Origin: Tubiluchus corallicola
Taxonomy: Eukaryota > Priapulida > Priapulimorpha > Priapulimorphida > Tubiluchidae
Length of the DNA: 64,000 nucleotides
Direction: 5' to 3'
NCBI GenBank assembly: GCA_030141605.1
Contig: JAQGDQ010000310.1
Location: forward strand, 72,001-136,000
Shown here in pieces: positions 1-9,815 of this stretch. The translations under genes and the position numbers were made by a program. Below the pieces are notes generated by a model, which saw nothing but the letters and a program-made list of their open reading frames with translations, did no database searches and had not been told where the DNA came from. Numbering within the stretch: the first letter of the stretch is position 1; each line of letters opens with the position of its first letter.

Positions 1-681
1 TAACTTAATTAACAAATACGGCTTCAAATCAGTGAGTTAATTTAATTTACAAGTACGCTTTCAAATCAGTGAGTTAATTTAATTTACAAATACGCTTTCA
101 AATCAGTGAGTTAATTTAATTTACAAATACGGCTTCAAATCAGTGAGTTAATTTAATTTACAAATGCGGCTTCAAATCAGTGAGTTAATTTAATTTACAA
201 ATGCGGCTTCAAATCAGTGAGTTAATTTAATTTACAAATGCGGCTTCAAATCAGTGAGTTCATTTAATTTACAAATACGGCTTCAAATCAGTGAGTTAAT
301 TTAATTTACAAATGCGGCTTCAAATCAGTGAGTTAATTTAATTTACAAATGCGGCTTCAAATCAGTGAGTTAATTTAATTTACAAATGCGCTTTCAAATC
401 AGTGAGTTAATTTAATTTACAAATACGACTTCAAATCAGTGAGTTCATTTAATTTACAAATACGGCTTCAAATCAGTGAGTTAATTTAATTTACAAATGC
501 GGCTTCAAATCAGTGAGTTAATTTAATTTACAAATACGGCTTCAATCAGTGAGTTAATTTAATTTACAAATACGGCTTTAAATCAATGAGTTAATTTAAT
601 TTACAAATACAGCTTCAATCAGTGAGTTAATTTAATTTACAAATAAGCTTTCAAATCAGTGAGTTAATTTAATTTACAAAT
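1..681. repeat. 37-bp minisatellite, about 18 copies
   Basis: A unit of 37 bp, built around GAGTTAATTTAATTTACAAA followed by TACGGCTTCAAATCAGT, repeats head to tail from the window edge to about 681 and probably continues outside. Copies differ at single bases (tacgg/tgcgg/tacgc) and a few have lost one base. It lies in the first visible intron of the minus-strand GH63 gene. Read on the minus strand each unit contains TTTGTAAATTAA, which also occurs at the end of the neighbouring 93-bp units. The 172 bases after it (682-853) are AT-rich with no feature that I can support. Confidence 0.95.
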
Positions 682-853
682 AATTTGAGGAAACTCCAAG
701 TTTTTTTAGCTAAACATTATAAGATAATTAGCTAACTGAAGTTTTATTCGCATAATTATAACTGGGCAATGTTAAGTTTAATAGTATCTTACAAACAGAT
801 TGAACCAGATGAATTCAAACTGATGCTTTACTTTAATTTACGAAGGTTTTCAC

Positions 854-1232
854 AATTAATTTACAAACTATGAGTTTTTCAGCTGCTTAACATGTTTCTA
901 CTAACCCACTTTCATTCCCGTAATTGACCTGTATCATAGCTGCTACAATTAACTTACAATCTACGAGTTTTTCAGCTGCTTAACATGTTTCTGCTAACCC
1001 ACTTTTATTCCCGTAATTGACCTGTACCATAGCTGCTACAATTACTTTACAAACTATGAGTTTTTCAGCTGCTTAACATGTTTCTGCTAACCCACTTTTA
1101 TTCCCGTAATTGACCTGTATCATAGCTGCTACAATTCATTTACAAACTATGAGTTTTTCAGCCGCTTGACAAGTTTCTGCTAACCCACTTTCATCCCCGT
1201 AATTGACCTGTACCATAGCTGTAAAGGTAAGG
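854..1232. repeat. 93-bp minisatellite, 4 copies
   Basis: Four copies, spaced exactly 93 bp (TTACAA at 861, 954, 1047, 1140), carry TATGAGTTTTTCAGC, the box CCCGTAATTGACCTG, and CATAGCTG. Since 93 is divisible by 3, a reading frame is kept from copy to copy. The rightmost copy, read on the minus strand, is the 3' part of a 44-codon open frame with a signal-peptide-like start; the other three carry an in-frame TAA (CAA to TAA). Confidence 0.93.
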
Positions 1233-1270
1233 TAGATCAATACAAGCACAGAGCCGACCATGACTTGCAT
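1136..1270 (-). CDS. Candidate first exon of a small secreted protein (hypothetical)
   Basis: On the minus strand a frame of 44 codons starts MQVMVGSVLVLIYLTFTA, with a hydrophobic core typical of a signal peptide. It continues with a short mature part containing two cysteines and ending EKLIVCK before TGA. If it is an exon, a donor could lie at GTTT/GTAAAT near its end. Codons from about 17 onward lie inside the rightmost 93-bp repeat, while the three other copies have lost the frame, so this copy could be the functional source. I do not recognise the peptide. It sits inside the first visible intron of the GH63 gene on the same strand. It could equally be a chance open frame in a repeat. Confidence 0.3.
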   Translation of the reverse strand: MQVMVGSVLVLIYLTFTAMVQVNYGDESGLAETCQAAEKLIVCK

Positions 1271-2016
1271 TTTTTGTACCTCTAACTGTGTGCTTGTGTA
1301 GTGTGTTGCATTCTAAGCTTCCGCCAACTAACCTGAATGCAGAAAGACACACAAAAAACTTCATTTACCAAGGTCATGTTTATTTACCACGCATCACATT
1401 TATTCTACAGCTTTGAACTTTCACTGTAATGACCATAAAGAAGTCACTCTAAAGAAACTTTGTGATTAAGTTCTGCAGTAAGAAAACTACCTATATGTCA
1501 TTGCAGAGCTAGAGTACAATCAACTGACATTAAGTTGGTAGTTAACTAAATAATATAAACTAAATACGTATTGTCTATGTAAGCCAGCTTTGTTCAACTT
1601 GAATTATTAACCGACTCGTCTGTTTTGGAATCTGTCAATCTCCATGTATTCAATAGATGTATTGAAATATCCATAAAACAAATTAGGACAATAAAAATTG
1701 TACAGTCAACATTGTAAATCTAGTCTGTATTAGTGATGTGTACCAGTCAGCTTTGTTTAATTTTAAATTAATGTCGTGTGCATCTGTGTAACATCATTAT
1801 ATGAATCAACCTTTTATTATAAATGTAACTCTATATCTGTGATACGTCTTAATATGTTTAAATTTTATTTACATGTAAAACAATTCCCTGCAAATACAGG
1901 GACGCCAGCGTGTATATATTTTTTTTTTCTAAACAAAGAATTATAATAATAATAATAATAACGGCAAATCTTAGAACTTTGCCTATTAATGGAGCCAAAA
2001 AAACAACATTATTTAC

Positions 2017-2185
2017 CTCGGGGCCTGTCAGACCAAACAGACGCTCTTTGAGAATTGGGTCTTTTTCGTTCCACAGAGCTAATGAACAGCAAAGTCGACA
2101 TTGTCTGTCTGTGATTCCTAGCAGACCGTCCTCACCCCATCGGTACGCACGTGAACGGGCATGGTCGTGAGGAAAGTAATCCCAT
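2017..2185 (-). CDS. GH63-like gene, coding exon 2
   Basis: 169 nt between acceptor CTTCCCCAG (2186-2194) and donor GAG/GTAAAT (2016). It begins with one base completing the split codon, then [14 protein letters not shown], and ends LFGLTGPE in phase 0. A TG/GA microsatellite lies in the intron just upstream. Confidence 0.92.
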
Positions 2186-2331
2186 CTGGGGAAGCCAGAA
2201 GGACTAAAGTTATCATAAATAAACACGAAAAGCTGCAGTGAAAGGGAAAAAAGAATCGGAGAAGGCGGAAGGAAATTGAGGATGAGCAAAGACAGGAGAG
2301 ATAGAGAAAGCATCGATGGTAATGAAAGAAA

Positions 2332-2387
<56 letters not shown>

Positions 2388-2794
2388 GGGAGGGAGAGAA
2401 GAATCGATATTATACCGAAACAAATATAACTCAATTCAGCTGTTAGTGATGGACTAAACACGCAATTGTTGAATCTGTAAAGCCAAATTCAGACAGAAAT
2501 GTGAAAAGTAATCTTGAAAATTAAAATTAGAAAATTAACCGAATTCAACCGCTTAACCGCTTAACTTTAAGCCTGATAGATACGCAAGTTTAACATTAAA
2601 AATGAGTTGGAGTCACCTTATATTATGACAACATGGAAGTAATAATAATTAAAAAAAGAAATTTACGCGCTTCCGTCTTCTGAGTAGTCCTCTCTAACAG
2701 TACCCCACTGTCGCTCTGATAAATACGGCCCCCATCGTTTCCAGTTCTTCAACCTCTTTGCATCCTCGCTTAGGCGCACTTGTTCTGGATTCAT
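2017..2794 (-). CDS. GH63 glucosidase-like protein, YMR196W type, N-terminal part (2 exons, partial)
   Basis: Two minus-strand coding exons (2794-2667 and 2185-2017) join in phase to give the first 99 residues of a protein of the glycoside hydrolase 63 superfamily. It resembles the yeast YMR196W/bacterial glucosidase-like branch. Recognised blocks, in order, are [20 protein letters not shown] (residues about 16-35), [20 protein letters not shown] (44-63), and LALWN followed by [13 protein letters not shown]. Family members are roughly 850-900 residues, so nearly 90% lies beyond the left edge; the next expected block (NHGEDVKEYYFYLD) is not in 1-2016. The start at 2794 is the first ATG and matches the family start. 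The gene is divergent from TXNL4A (about 1.5 kb between starts). The family is implied to hydrolyse glucosides; the substrate is unknown. Identification is from motif recall, not a search. Confidence 0.9.
2329..2392. repeat. (TG)n(AG)n microsatellite
   Basis: About ten TG steps followed by about fifteen AG steps, in the intron between the two GH63 exons. The long Ser/Leu/His-Thr open frames on the minus strand here are translations of this run. Confidence 0.95.
2667..2794 (-). CDS. GH63-like gene, coding exon 1
   Basis: 128 nt, ATG at 2794. It encodes 42 codons plus two bases (GC) and ends at the donor GC/GTAAAT. The frame ends REDYSEDGS, and the split codon completes as Ala when joined to the next exon. 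Confidence 0.9.
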
Positions 2795-3829
2795 TCTCCA
2801 AATTTTGGTTGTTCTACTAAGTATTTACGATTTCCTGATTTATAATAAACAGATATAATTTACTCATAGCCGACTATCGAAGAATATGAAGCTCAGAGCA
2901 ATCCATCACACAACCTTCGCATACGTCTGCTATAGTCCAATTAAAAAACTGCTCTACAGTAGTAACAAGTTAACAGCAACAGTATGCGTTTAATCCTACT
3001 GTAGACGCAAAAAGTCAACGTTGAAAACGATTTCTGGTTTTATTCTGCAAAAGAATTAATTATTTTATGTAAGTGTAATTGATTAGTCGGAAATCTTATA
3101 ATTATTGACACTAAAAGATATTAGTACCAAAAAATATTAGTACAATAATTAGAAAACTCGAAAACTTTATTTTCTATAGCAGAGTTGTGTCGAACAGGCG
3201 ACTTATTTTATTCTAGTGGCGTCACTAGTGTTTGTCACAACAGTATATCAGCGAGATCGGAATAATCACTCACTATTTCATGGAATTAATTAGTCTTTAG
3301 TAGTATTCCGTAATATACTGCAGCAGTTTGCAATCGTCGTCTCTTTGGAATAACGCACTGTGATTAGGTGAATATCTTACCTTTAAGTCTCGCTTTCCAA
3401 ACTCATCCCTGAACTAATAATATCTAGCAACGAAATAAGCATGCAATGAGAAAATCAAACTGAAATGACACAATAAACAAATAAAGTAGATTGGTTTGTG
3501 TGTGATATTATAATAACTGGCAAAAAGGAACCAAAATCATAAACAAAGCAATAACTTGCAAATTAGAAGCATAAGCTGCTGTGTTTAAGCATAAAGCAGA
3601 AGCGTAAAGTAACTGCAACCTAAATAATTGTGCTGTGGAGAAAAAACAAGAGGTTAAGGTAGCAAAAAATAAGAACAATATGTCAATAATAAGAAAAGCA
3701 TGCTATGAATATAATTTACTGGACAAATATTGTGCATGCAGGCATACGTGCCAGAGTAGTGATAAGAAGAAAAGATCATTAATGAACATATTTCTTTCGG
3801 GTTGGTACAATATTTACACTTTACACGAC

Positions 3830-3960
3830 AGGGGGGGGGGGGCTGGAACGAATTACGCCATTTATAAATCTTGTCTCGTAATTCGAAAATTCTAAGATAT
3901 GAAAGCCCCTCCGGAACGAATTAATTTCGTGACTCGAGGTATTGCTGCACTTATTTTTGC
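3830..3960. mobile_element. Degenerate pogo/Tigger-like terminal fragment beside a G run
   Basis: A run of about 12 G (around 3831-3842) is followed by GGAACGAATTACGCC. A second GGAACGAATTAATTTCG then leads into CGTGACTCGAGGTATTGC. On the minus strand this reads like the Tigger-type end (CAATACCTCGAGTCACG then AATTCGTTCC). No intact partner end is seen. The rest of 2795-4330 is AT-rich intergenic DNA between the divergent GH63 and TXNL4A genes with no other supported feature. Confidence 0.45.
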
Positions 3961-4330
3961 TGTTTTGCTAACCATTTCTTTTCTTGCATTATTTATCGAT
4001 GTGGCTGAGGTCAGCTGATTAGCTAAGACATTTACAGACAGGTGTATTCGTTGTTCCAGGTATCATTTAAACTTTTTATAATCCAAGCAAGTGGCCCAGT
4101 TCTATACCTTTATGCTTATTATTTATTTTTACTGTTTATTGAAAAGAGTCCAAATTGTAACTCAACTCAACTGATGTAAATAATTTGTTACAGTTTAAAG
4201 TGAAAAGCCAGGAAGTTTGGTGGCTGCATAGAACATACATTCTTTATTGCTAAAACACTTACAGACTGAGTTACCATAGTGGCTGCATATGGACAGACAG
4301 GCCTAGTGGTGACTAGCGAGTGCTGCAAAC

Positions 4331-4759
4331 ATGTCGTACATGTTACAGCATCTGCACAATGGTTGGCAGGTTGACCAGGCCATCCTTTCAGAAGAGGATC
4401 GTGTAGTCGTCATTCGTTTCGGTCACGATTGGGACCCCGCTTGTATGAAAATGGACGAAGTGTTGTACAGCATCGCGGAGAAAGTGAAAAACTTCGCCGT
4501 CATTTATCTCGTGGACATTTCCGAGGTGCCAGATTTCAACAAAATGTACGAACTGTACGATCCGTGTACTTGCATGTTTTTCTACAGAAATAAACACATG
4601 ATGATTGATCTCGGCACCGGAAACAATAACAAAATAAACTGGCCGTTAGAAGACAAGCAGGAAATGATAGACATTGTGGAGACCGTGTATCGTGGCGCAA
4701 GGAAAGGGAGGGGTCTCGTAGTATCACCCAAAGATTATTCCACCAAATACAGATATTAA
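4331..4759 (+). CDS. TXNL4A: U5 snRNP 15 kDa protein / thioredoxin-like 4A (DIM1), intronless
   Basis: A complete 142-residue protein in one uninterrupted frame, from MSYMLQHLHNGWQVDQAI to SPKDYSTKYRY. This is the exact length and near-identical sequence of the eukaryotic Dim1 family. It has the thioredoxin-like fold without the CxxC site, the conserved FGHDWDPACMKMDE block (residues about 30-43), and the basic tail RGARKGRGLVV. Dim1 is a core component of U4/U6.U5 tri-snRNP, needed for pre-mRNA splicing in the nucleus. There are a few lineage changes (TCMKM to ACMKM, TVMFF to TCMFF). Many animals have introns in this gene; here there is none in the coding part, so it is either an intronless native gene or an intact retrocopy. 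No downstream poly(A) tract or flanking direct repeat is obvious. A possible ATTAAA signal lies near 4960. Confidence 0.97.
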   Translation: MSYMLQHLHNGWQVDQAILSEEDRVVVIRFGHDWDPACMKMDEVLYSIAEKVKNFAVIYLVDISEVPDFNKMYELYDPCTCMFFYRNKHMMIDLGTGNNNKINWPLEDKQEMIDIVETVYRGARKGRGLVVSPKDYSTKYRY

Positions 4760-5060
4760 TGTAAATTTCTTTTTTTATGAATTATTTTGAATGAAAATAT
4801 TTTCATTTTAACACTATTTATGTGTAACGAACCTTGTTTTTATTACAAGGGTAGTAAGATGTTTAACTCGTGTTGGTGTAACTACCGTTTTAAATCATTT
4901 GTTGCTGTAGCTGTTGTTACAGCTCGAGCTATACACGCATAACTATGGAGGCATTCATCATTAAAATAATGGGTGTTTATTACTACTGCTTAAAATGAGA
5001 ATCATTTCAGTATAATTCAATAATTGTTTGACCAGTACATCTAGCGTATGTTTTACGTAT

Positions 5061-5613
5061 TTGAAGGACAACCGGATGATTGTTTATACTCAATCTCATT
5101 TTAATTTACTGTCCAAAATATACATTTTCTTGCCTATAAAAGCTAGTAATTGTTTCTTATATTTTAATAATTAGCTTAGAAAGTTAGGTAACGGCAGTCG
5201 AACGCAGATATTGCTTACGTCAGAGACTAACCACAGTTTGTGCAATCACAGGATCTTCCCTTGCGCGTCAAACACGTTTGCGTATGTGTTGCTGTTTAAA
5301 CATGTGATGTCACGAAAATGGGCTCTATATCATATGACGTCAGAAACTAACACAGCAGTTTGTGAGTATGGTTATCACGGTGCCGCCTTCTATTAGTCGG
5401 CAACGTGCACGTGACAAAAAGGTGCCGCTGCCAATCTTAGTAGATTCACTGAGCCTCGCGTAGCTTTGAAAGTTTAAAAGAAATTTGAGTATCTGAGGTA
5501 ATTATTATTTAATGTAAGCTTTGCTATAAAAAAATATCTATTGTAGTTTTCAGTATATTAGAGCATGCTTTATTCTGAAGTAATGTTTACACAATCGTCC
5601 GGTTTTGTTTTAA
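5061..5613. mobile_element. TTAA-ended MITE, family A, copy 1
   Basis: About 553 bp. The left end is TTGAAGGACAACCGGATGAT and the right end is ATCGTCCGGTTTTGTTTTAA, an imperfect inverted repeat. Internal sequence (CAATCTCATTTTAAT, GCCTATAAAAGCTAG, ATTCACTGAGCC) recurs in two other copies at 16.8 and 53.9 kb. TTAA ends with this layout suggest piggyBac-type mobilisation. It carries several TGACGTCA-like boxes. The short open frame inside is not a gene. Confidence 0.8.
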
Positions 5614-7260
5614 AGAAATTCTCACTGCAACGTCTCTTCATATATTCAAAACATTTATTACTTTGGTACATCGTAAGTATGTACCGTGCTGCCATGGTTA
5701 AATAGAGTTGCATTCATATTTACATTAACCACTGTGACAAACCAAAGTTGAATATCGGCGAGCCTAGTTAGTAAGTGGTTGATGGCTGTTGGTCAGTTAT
5801 TTATTAACAATTTTGCAGAATTTTATTGTTGTCCTACTTATCTGTACAATTTACGGAGTTTTGAAGTTCTTAATAATCAGAACAGCATCAGTTTAATAAA
5901 TAACCATCAGTATAATAAATTTCGTAACATTTTTATTAAGAAAACCAAATTTTCACTGTACACCTGTACACTTAATAAGCGACAGTGGTCTGGACAGGCA
6001 AATTGAACTGGAGAACAAATGCAAACTAAATAAAATTCGCGTTTCAACGTTAAAACAATTGCGTAGTTTAAGACACGTTTACTTTACTCGTTTACTGTTT
6101 GTATGGTAGATTAGTTCGTTTCCTTAATATTTTTGCAAACAGCTGTTGAGGTAAGAATGCATTAAATGTTCGTAACTGCAGTGAACTATTAAGCGATGGC
6201 ATTATGACTGTATCCTCTTACAAGTGTTTGTGTGTTATTGCTGTTAAATAGTTTCATTAAAAACTGAATTATATTTATTTTTACTTGTAAACTAAATTAG
6301 TTACTAGATGATGTTGCGCATTCGAAAAATTGCCACAGTAAGTGTCTAAAATGTAGGGAGTACTCGTTCAGTGGATTAAAAATGTTGACGTGAAATATAT
6401 ATATGTATATTAATTCTTTATTTGTCTTTAAAATGGTTCACTCATTATAATAAAATTGAGTAAGCCTCGGCGTAATGTTAAAATAACAACACCGTTCAAG
6501 ACAAATGCGTCCAGTGCATACTAAAAAAACTAAAGTGCAAAACTAAGGCCTAATTATATACAATATATGAACATATTTACAAACACCTTATTAAAATATT
6601 TTTACAAAACAATATTAGAAAAGTACACTAAATTTTACGTGACATATTTTACACTATATATACATTTGACATGACACAATTCGTAACATGCTTTACATTA
6701 CATAAATTTCACTGTGATATCCGCGATATCATGCTAAAACTCGTTACTAATATTTTGTCATCTATAAAATATCAAGTAAGTGTGGACAAAGCTATGATTT
6801 GAGCTTAACACAAATGCCTTCAGGGAGTACCCCAGTTTTTCCCAAGATGTCTATGCGGCACTAAATTTTGAGTGTTTTTGCACTAACCATAACGAAACAC
6901 GGAAGTTCATAAAGAAATAAACCCGCTTTTTTGTATCACGCTAGTCAGTAGTGAATTTCAACAGCAAGTGTCTACCAAGGTGTCAGTGGAGCGTTAAGAG
7001 TATTTGTCTCACGCTGTATGAAACAGTGTGACTGTGTAGTACTGTATAAACATAGAAAACACTTCTTAATAGATCTCTTCTTTTTAGAGATCCAGCCTCT
7101 TAATAAATGAATTAACTATACAACAAGGTGCATTTATTAAGTGAAGTACGGCATGTTGCTTATATGGTAAACAATACACAAAAGTTTGTAGCTGTATATT
7201 GTTGGTACTACACAAAAATACGTTAAAAACTGTGACTGTAACAAGCACTGTGTAAAGGTA
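5614..7260. other. AT-rich intergenic stretch, nothing identified
   Basis: No coding exon, tandem repeat or recognisable mobile element could be supported here. Small open frames (for example 5779-6006) have no protein-like composition or splice context. Confidence 0.6.
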
Positions 7261-7940
7261 ATGATACATCTGCGTTCGCGACTCGCATGTACGTGTGGCA
7301 GCTGGTCGCACTTGAAATAGAAATACTTGCTCTCAAGCTGTAATGATACACTAGGCAGTTGCGATGCGCATTCGCTACTTGAGACGCACGACTGCTTGCG
7401 AGAAATAGTTGGCCGTACTATTTTTCGAGCAGCTGTTGCTCGCGTGCGTGATGTCAGCAATGCAGCAGCCAATCATCTGCCGAGATGACGTCACTTTTCT
7501 GCTGTCAATGTCGAAATTTAGTGTTCTGACGCTCAATGAAAGGCATAACCAAATCAATTAATTCACTGAATGTTTGAATACCATTCGTAAAAAAGATTTA
7601 TATGCAATTAAATCACAAGATTGTAAATCAGGCAACAGTTTGTTGTAAGCACCGTGTTTATACCTCTTAGCTAGCCATTCGTGCTGCCAAATTATCCTAT
7701 TTCTTTTTCTCTTTCTTTTTCGTCTAAACAATAATCGAATAGTCATCAAACAAACAATTTTTTATCTTCCACGGCCCACAGTTAACGAGATAATGCAAAT
7801 TCCCGCCAAATAAGCAAGTACTTTACTTCTGCCATCACGCGCGTACGCGCCGATCCGGTTGCTCTGATGTATCACCTCAAGCAGCGCGTGTTACCCGAGA
7901 CGCTAAACGTGCACGCGAGTCGCGAACGCAAATGTATCAT
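7261..7940. mobile_element. MITE with about 28-bp terminal inverted repeats, class unknown
   Basis: The left end ATGATACATCTGCGTTCGCG is inverted at the right as CGCGAACGCAAATGTATCAT, and the match continues inward through CGACTCGC. TA flanks both ends. The 680-bp interior is richer in CpG and contains further partial copies of the end motif (GCGATGCGCATTCGC). There is no transposase frame. Confidence 0.8.
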
Positions 7941-8227
7941 TAACTTTAGCAGGAGTATTTTAAAAATGTAAATAATTGCTGATCGATTTTTTCACTGTGG
8001 AATTTGATTCCATTCATTGCTACAGTTTTAGCTTTTAAAGGCTTTATCGATAAGTAACAGCAAACAGTATCAGCTTTGTCGGTGAACAGTAACAGCAAAG
8101 TTTTGCATAATGTATTTGGTACATGCGTATGTAGCGACGTGACTTTGTTCAACTTTTCTGCTGCCTGTATAATATTTCTAATGGTTATCAAAATCTCGAA
8201 CTGCAATAGACTTAGTTTCTAGTAAGG

Positions 8228-8562
8228 CCAGTTTGCATGTTTGAGTCATCATTGGTGCTTTCAAAAGTCATTTATGTGTCAGAATATATACTTCAAAATT
8301 TGTTACAAGTGTTTTAAAATTGTTTATTTTAAAGTACAGATTAATTGTGGCATGATTTTGTGACATTTTTATCAACTTATTGTTATTGTTATGTCTTTTA
8401 TTGTTATTATTAGTATTATTATTGCTATTATTATTATTTTGACTATTATTATTATTATTATTATTATTATTGCTATCATTATTATTATTATTACTGCTAT
8501 TATTATTATTATTATTATTGCTATTATTATTATTATTATTATTATTGCTATTATTATTATTA

Positions 8563-8594
<32 letters not shown>

Positions 8595-8695
8595 GTTATT
8601 ATTATTATTATTGCTATTATTATTATTATTATTATTATTGCTATTATTATTATTATTATTATTGCTATTATTATTATTATTATTATTATTATTGC

Positions 8696-8768
<73 letters not shown>

Positions 8769-8802
8769 GCTATTATTATTATTATTGCTATTATTATTAT
8801 TA

Positions 8803-8873
<71 letters not shown>

Positions 8874-8884
8874 GCTATTATTGC

Positions 8885-8922
<38 letters not shown>

Positions 8923-8955
8923 CTATTTATGTTCCAGTGTCAACTTTTTTAACAT
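8228..8955 (+). repeat. Diverged copy of the nucleobindin upstream region, split by a microsatellite
   Basis: 8228-8376 (GCTTTCAAAAGTCATTTATG ... GATTTTGTGACATTTTTATC) and 8926-8955 (ATTTATGTTCCAGTGTCAAC) line up in order with 9485-9660 directly upstream of the nucleobindin start (GCTTTCAAAAGCC ... GATTTTGTGACATTATCGAT ... TGTTTTAGTGTCAAAT). In this copy a roughly 540-bp ATT array lies where the coding-side copy has about 25 bp. A Tigger-like element lies between the two copies. Confidence 0.65.
8391..8925. repeat. (ATT)n microsatellite with interspersed GCT/GTT steps
   Basis: About 535 bp of nearly pure TTA/ATT triplets with scattered GCTATT and GTTATT interruptions. The poly-Ile and poly-Leu open frames over it are translation artefacts. 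Confidence 0.98.
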
Positions 8956-8989
8956 TTAAAAATTACTAAATTAAATGGTGCAATTATTG

Positions 8990-9440
8990 TAATGTTTTCG
9001 CTTCCCGACTGACTACATACTAAATTTTAGCCATTTGTATCAAGTTTTTGTCTGTAACCTGTTGCTTAACAACCAGATTAGTACTACATGACATTGTCTC
9101 AAGGTCGCTTTATGCAGAGCCTAGCTTTCATTACCTAGTATTTAATACGCAGTGCTTAAACGGGAGGAGAAGTCGCTAGCAAGTCTAGCTAGATAGATGC
9201 TGGTAAGAAAGATTGGTGGTTTCAAACAAACAGAAAGAAATTAATCAGTAGAAATATGAATAAAACTCATAAAACATTTAATTTATATGTTTAGAGCAGC
9301 AATGATTTTTGCCTCTGGAACGCATCTCAATTCGCTTACGTTACTTCCTATAGAAGTTTTGGCTTCGTTTAGCGACGTTTCGCTTAACGTCGCATTTTAC
9401 TGGAATGCATTAGCGTCGTTAAGCGAGGACTTAGTGTAGT
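8990..9440 (-). mobile_element. Tigger-like (pogo) MITE copy, 5' part
   Basis: The minus strand matches 22716-23200 in the same order. It shares CTTCCCGACTGAC, the block around GCATCTCAATTC, CTTCCTATAGAAGTTTTGGC, and the end GTCGTTAAGCGAGGACTTAG. Orientation is opposite to the 22.7-kb copy. Confidence 0.7.
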
Positions 9441-9686
9441 TATCAAAGTTTTGAACTGGAATGAACTCGAGTTCTAGCCCGACGGGTTTGGATGTTCAAT
9501 CAGTTCTCATCGATGCTTTCAAAAGCCGTTTTCTGTATCAGGTTGTCTGGTATAGAATTTGTTGTAATATTTTTTAGAATGTTTGTTTTAAAGTAGTTTA
9601 ATTCTAGAAGGATTTTGTGACATTATCGATATAAGTGTATTTGTGTTTTAGTGTCAAATTTCACACGTAGTGTAGTGTTACTCAAG

Positions 9687-9815
9687 ATGTATGCTAAACT
9701 CTCAGTCTTCCTCTTTTTCTACTTGCTGTCCGGCATCGTATGTCCACCGCTGGACAAATCAAAGGCGAACGAAACAAAAGAACCAGAACAAGAAAATGAA
9801 GCAGAGCCACCTGGT
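9687..9815 (+). CDS. NUCB: NUCB exon 1: signal peptide
   Basis: 43 codons ending PPG before GTAAGT. The ATG at 9687 is chosen because it directly precedes the hydrophobic signal sequence. The in-frame extension upstream has no ATG. TTTTAG just upstream (near 9650) could be the acceptor of a 5' UTR intron. Confidence 0.9.

Noticed and set aside
2118-2461. Ser/Leu/Thr-His rich frames on the minus strand
   Set aside because: They come from the TG/GA microsatellite and from other frames over GH63 exon 2.
8391-8969. Long poly-Ile and poly-Leu open frames (192 and 160 aa)
   Set aside because: They are translations of an ATT microsatellite; no start context, splice sites or protein-like composition.
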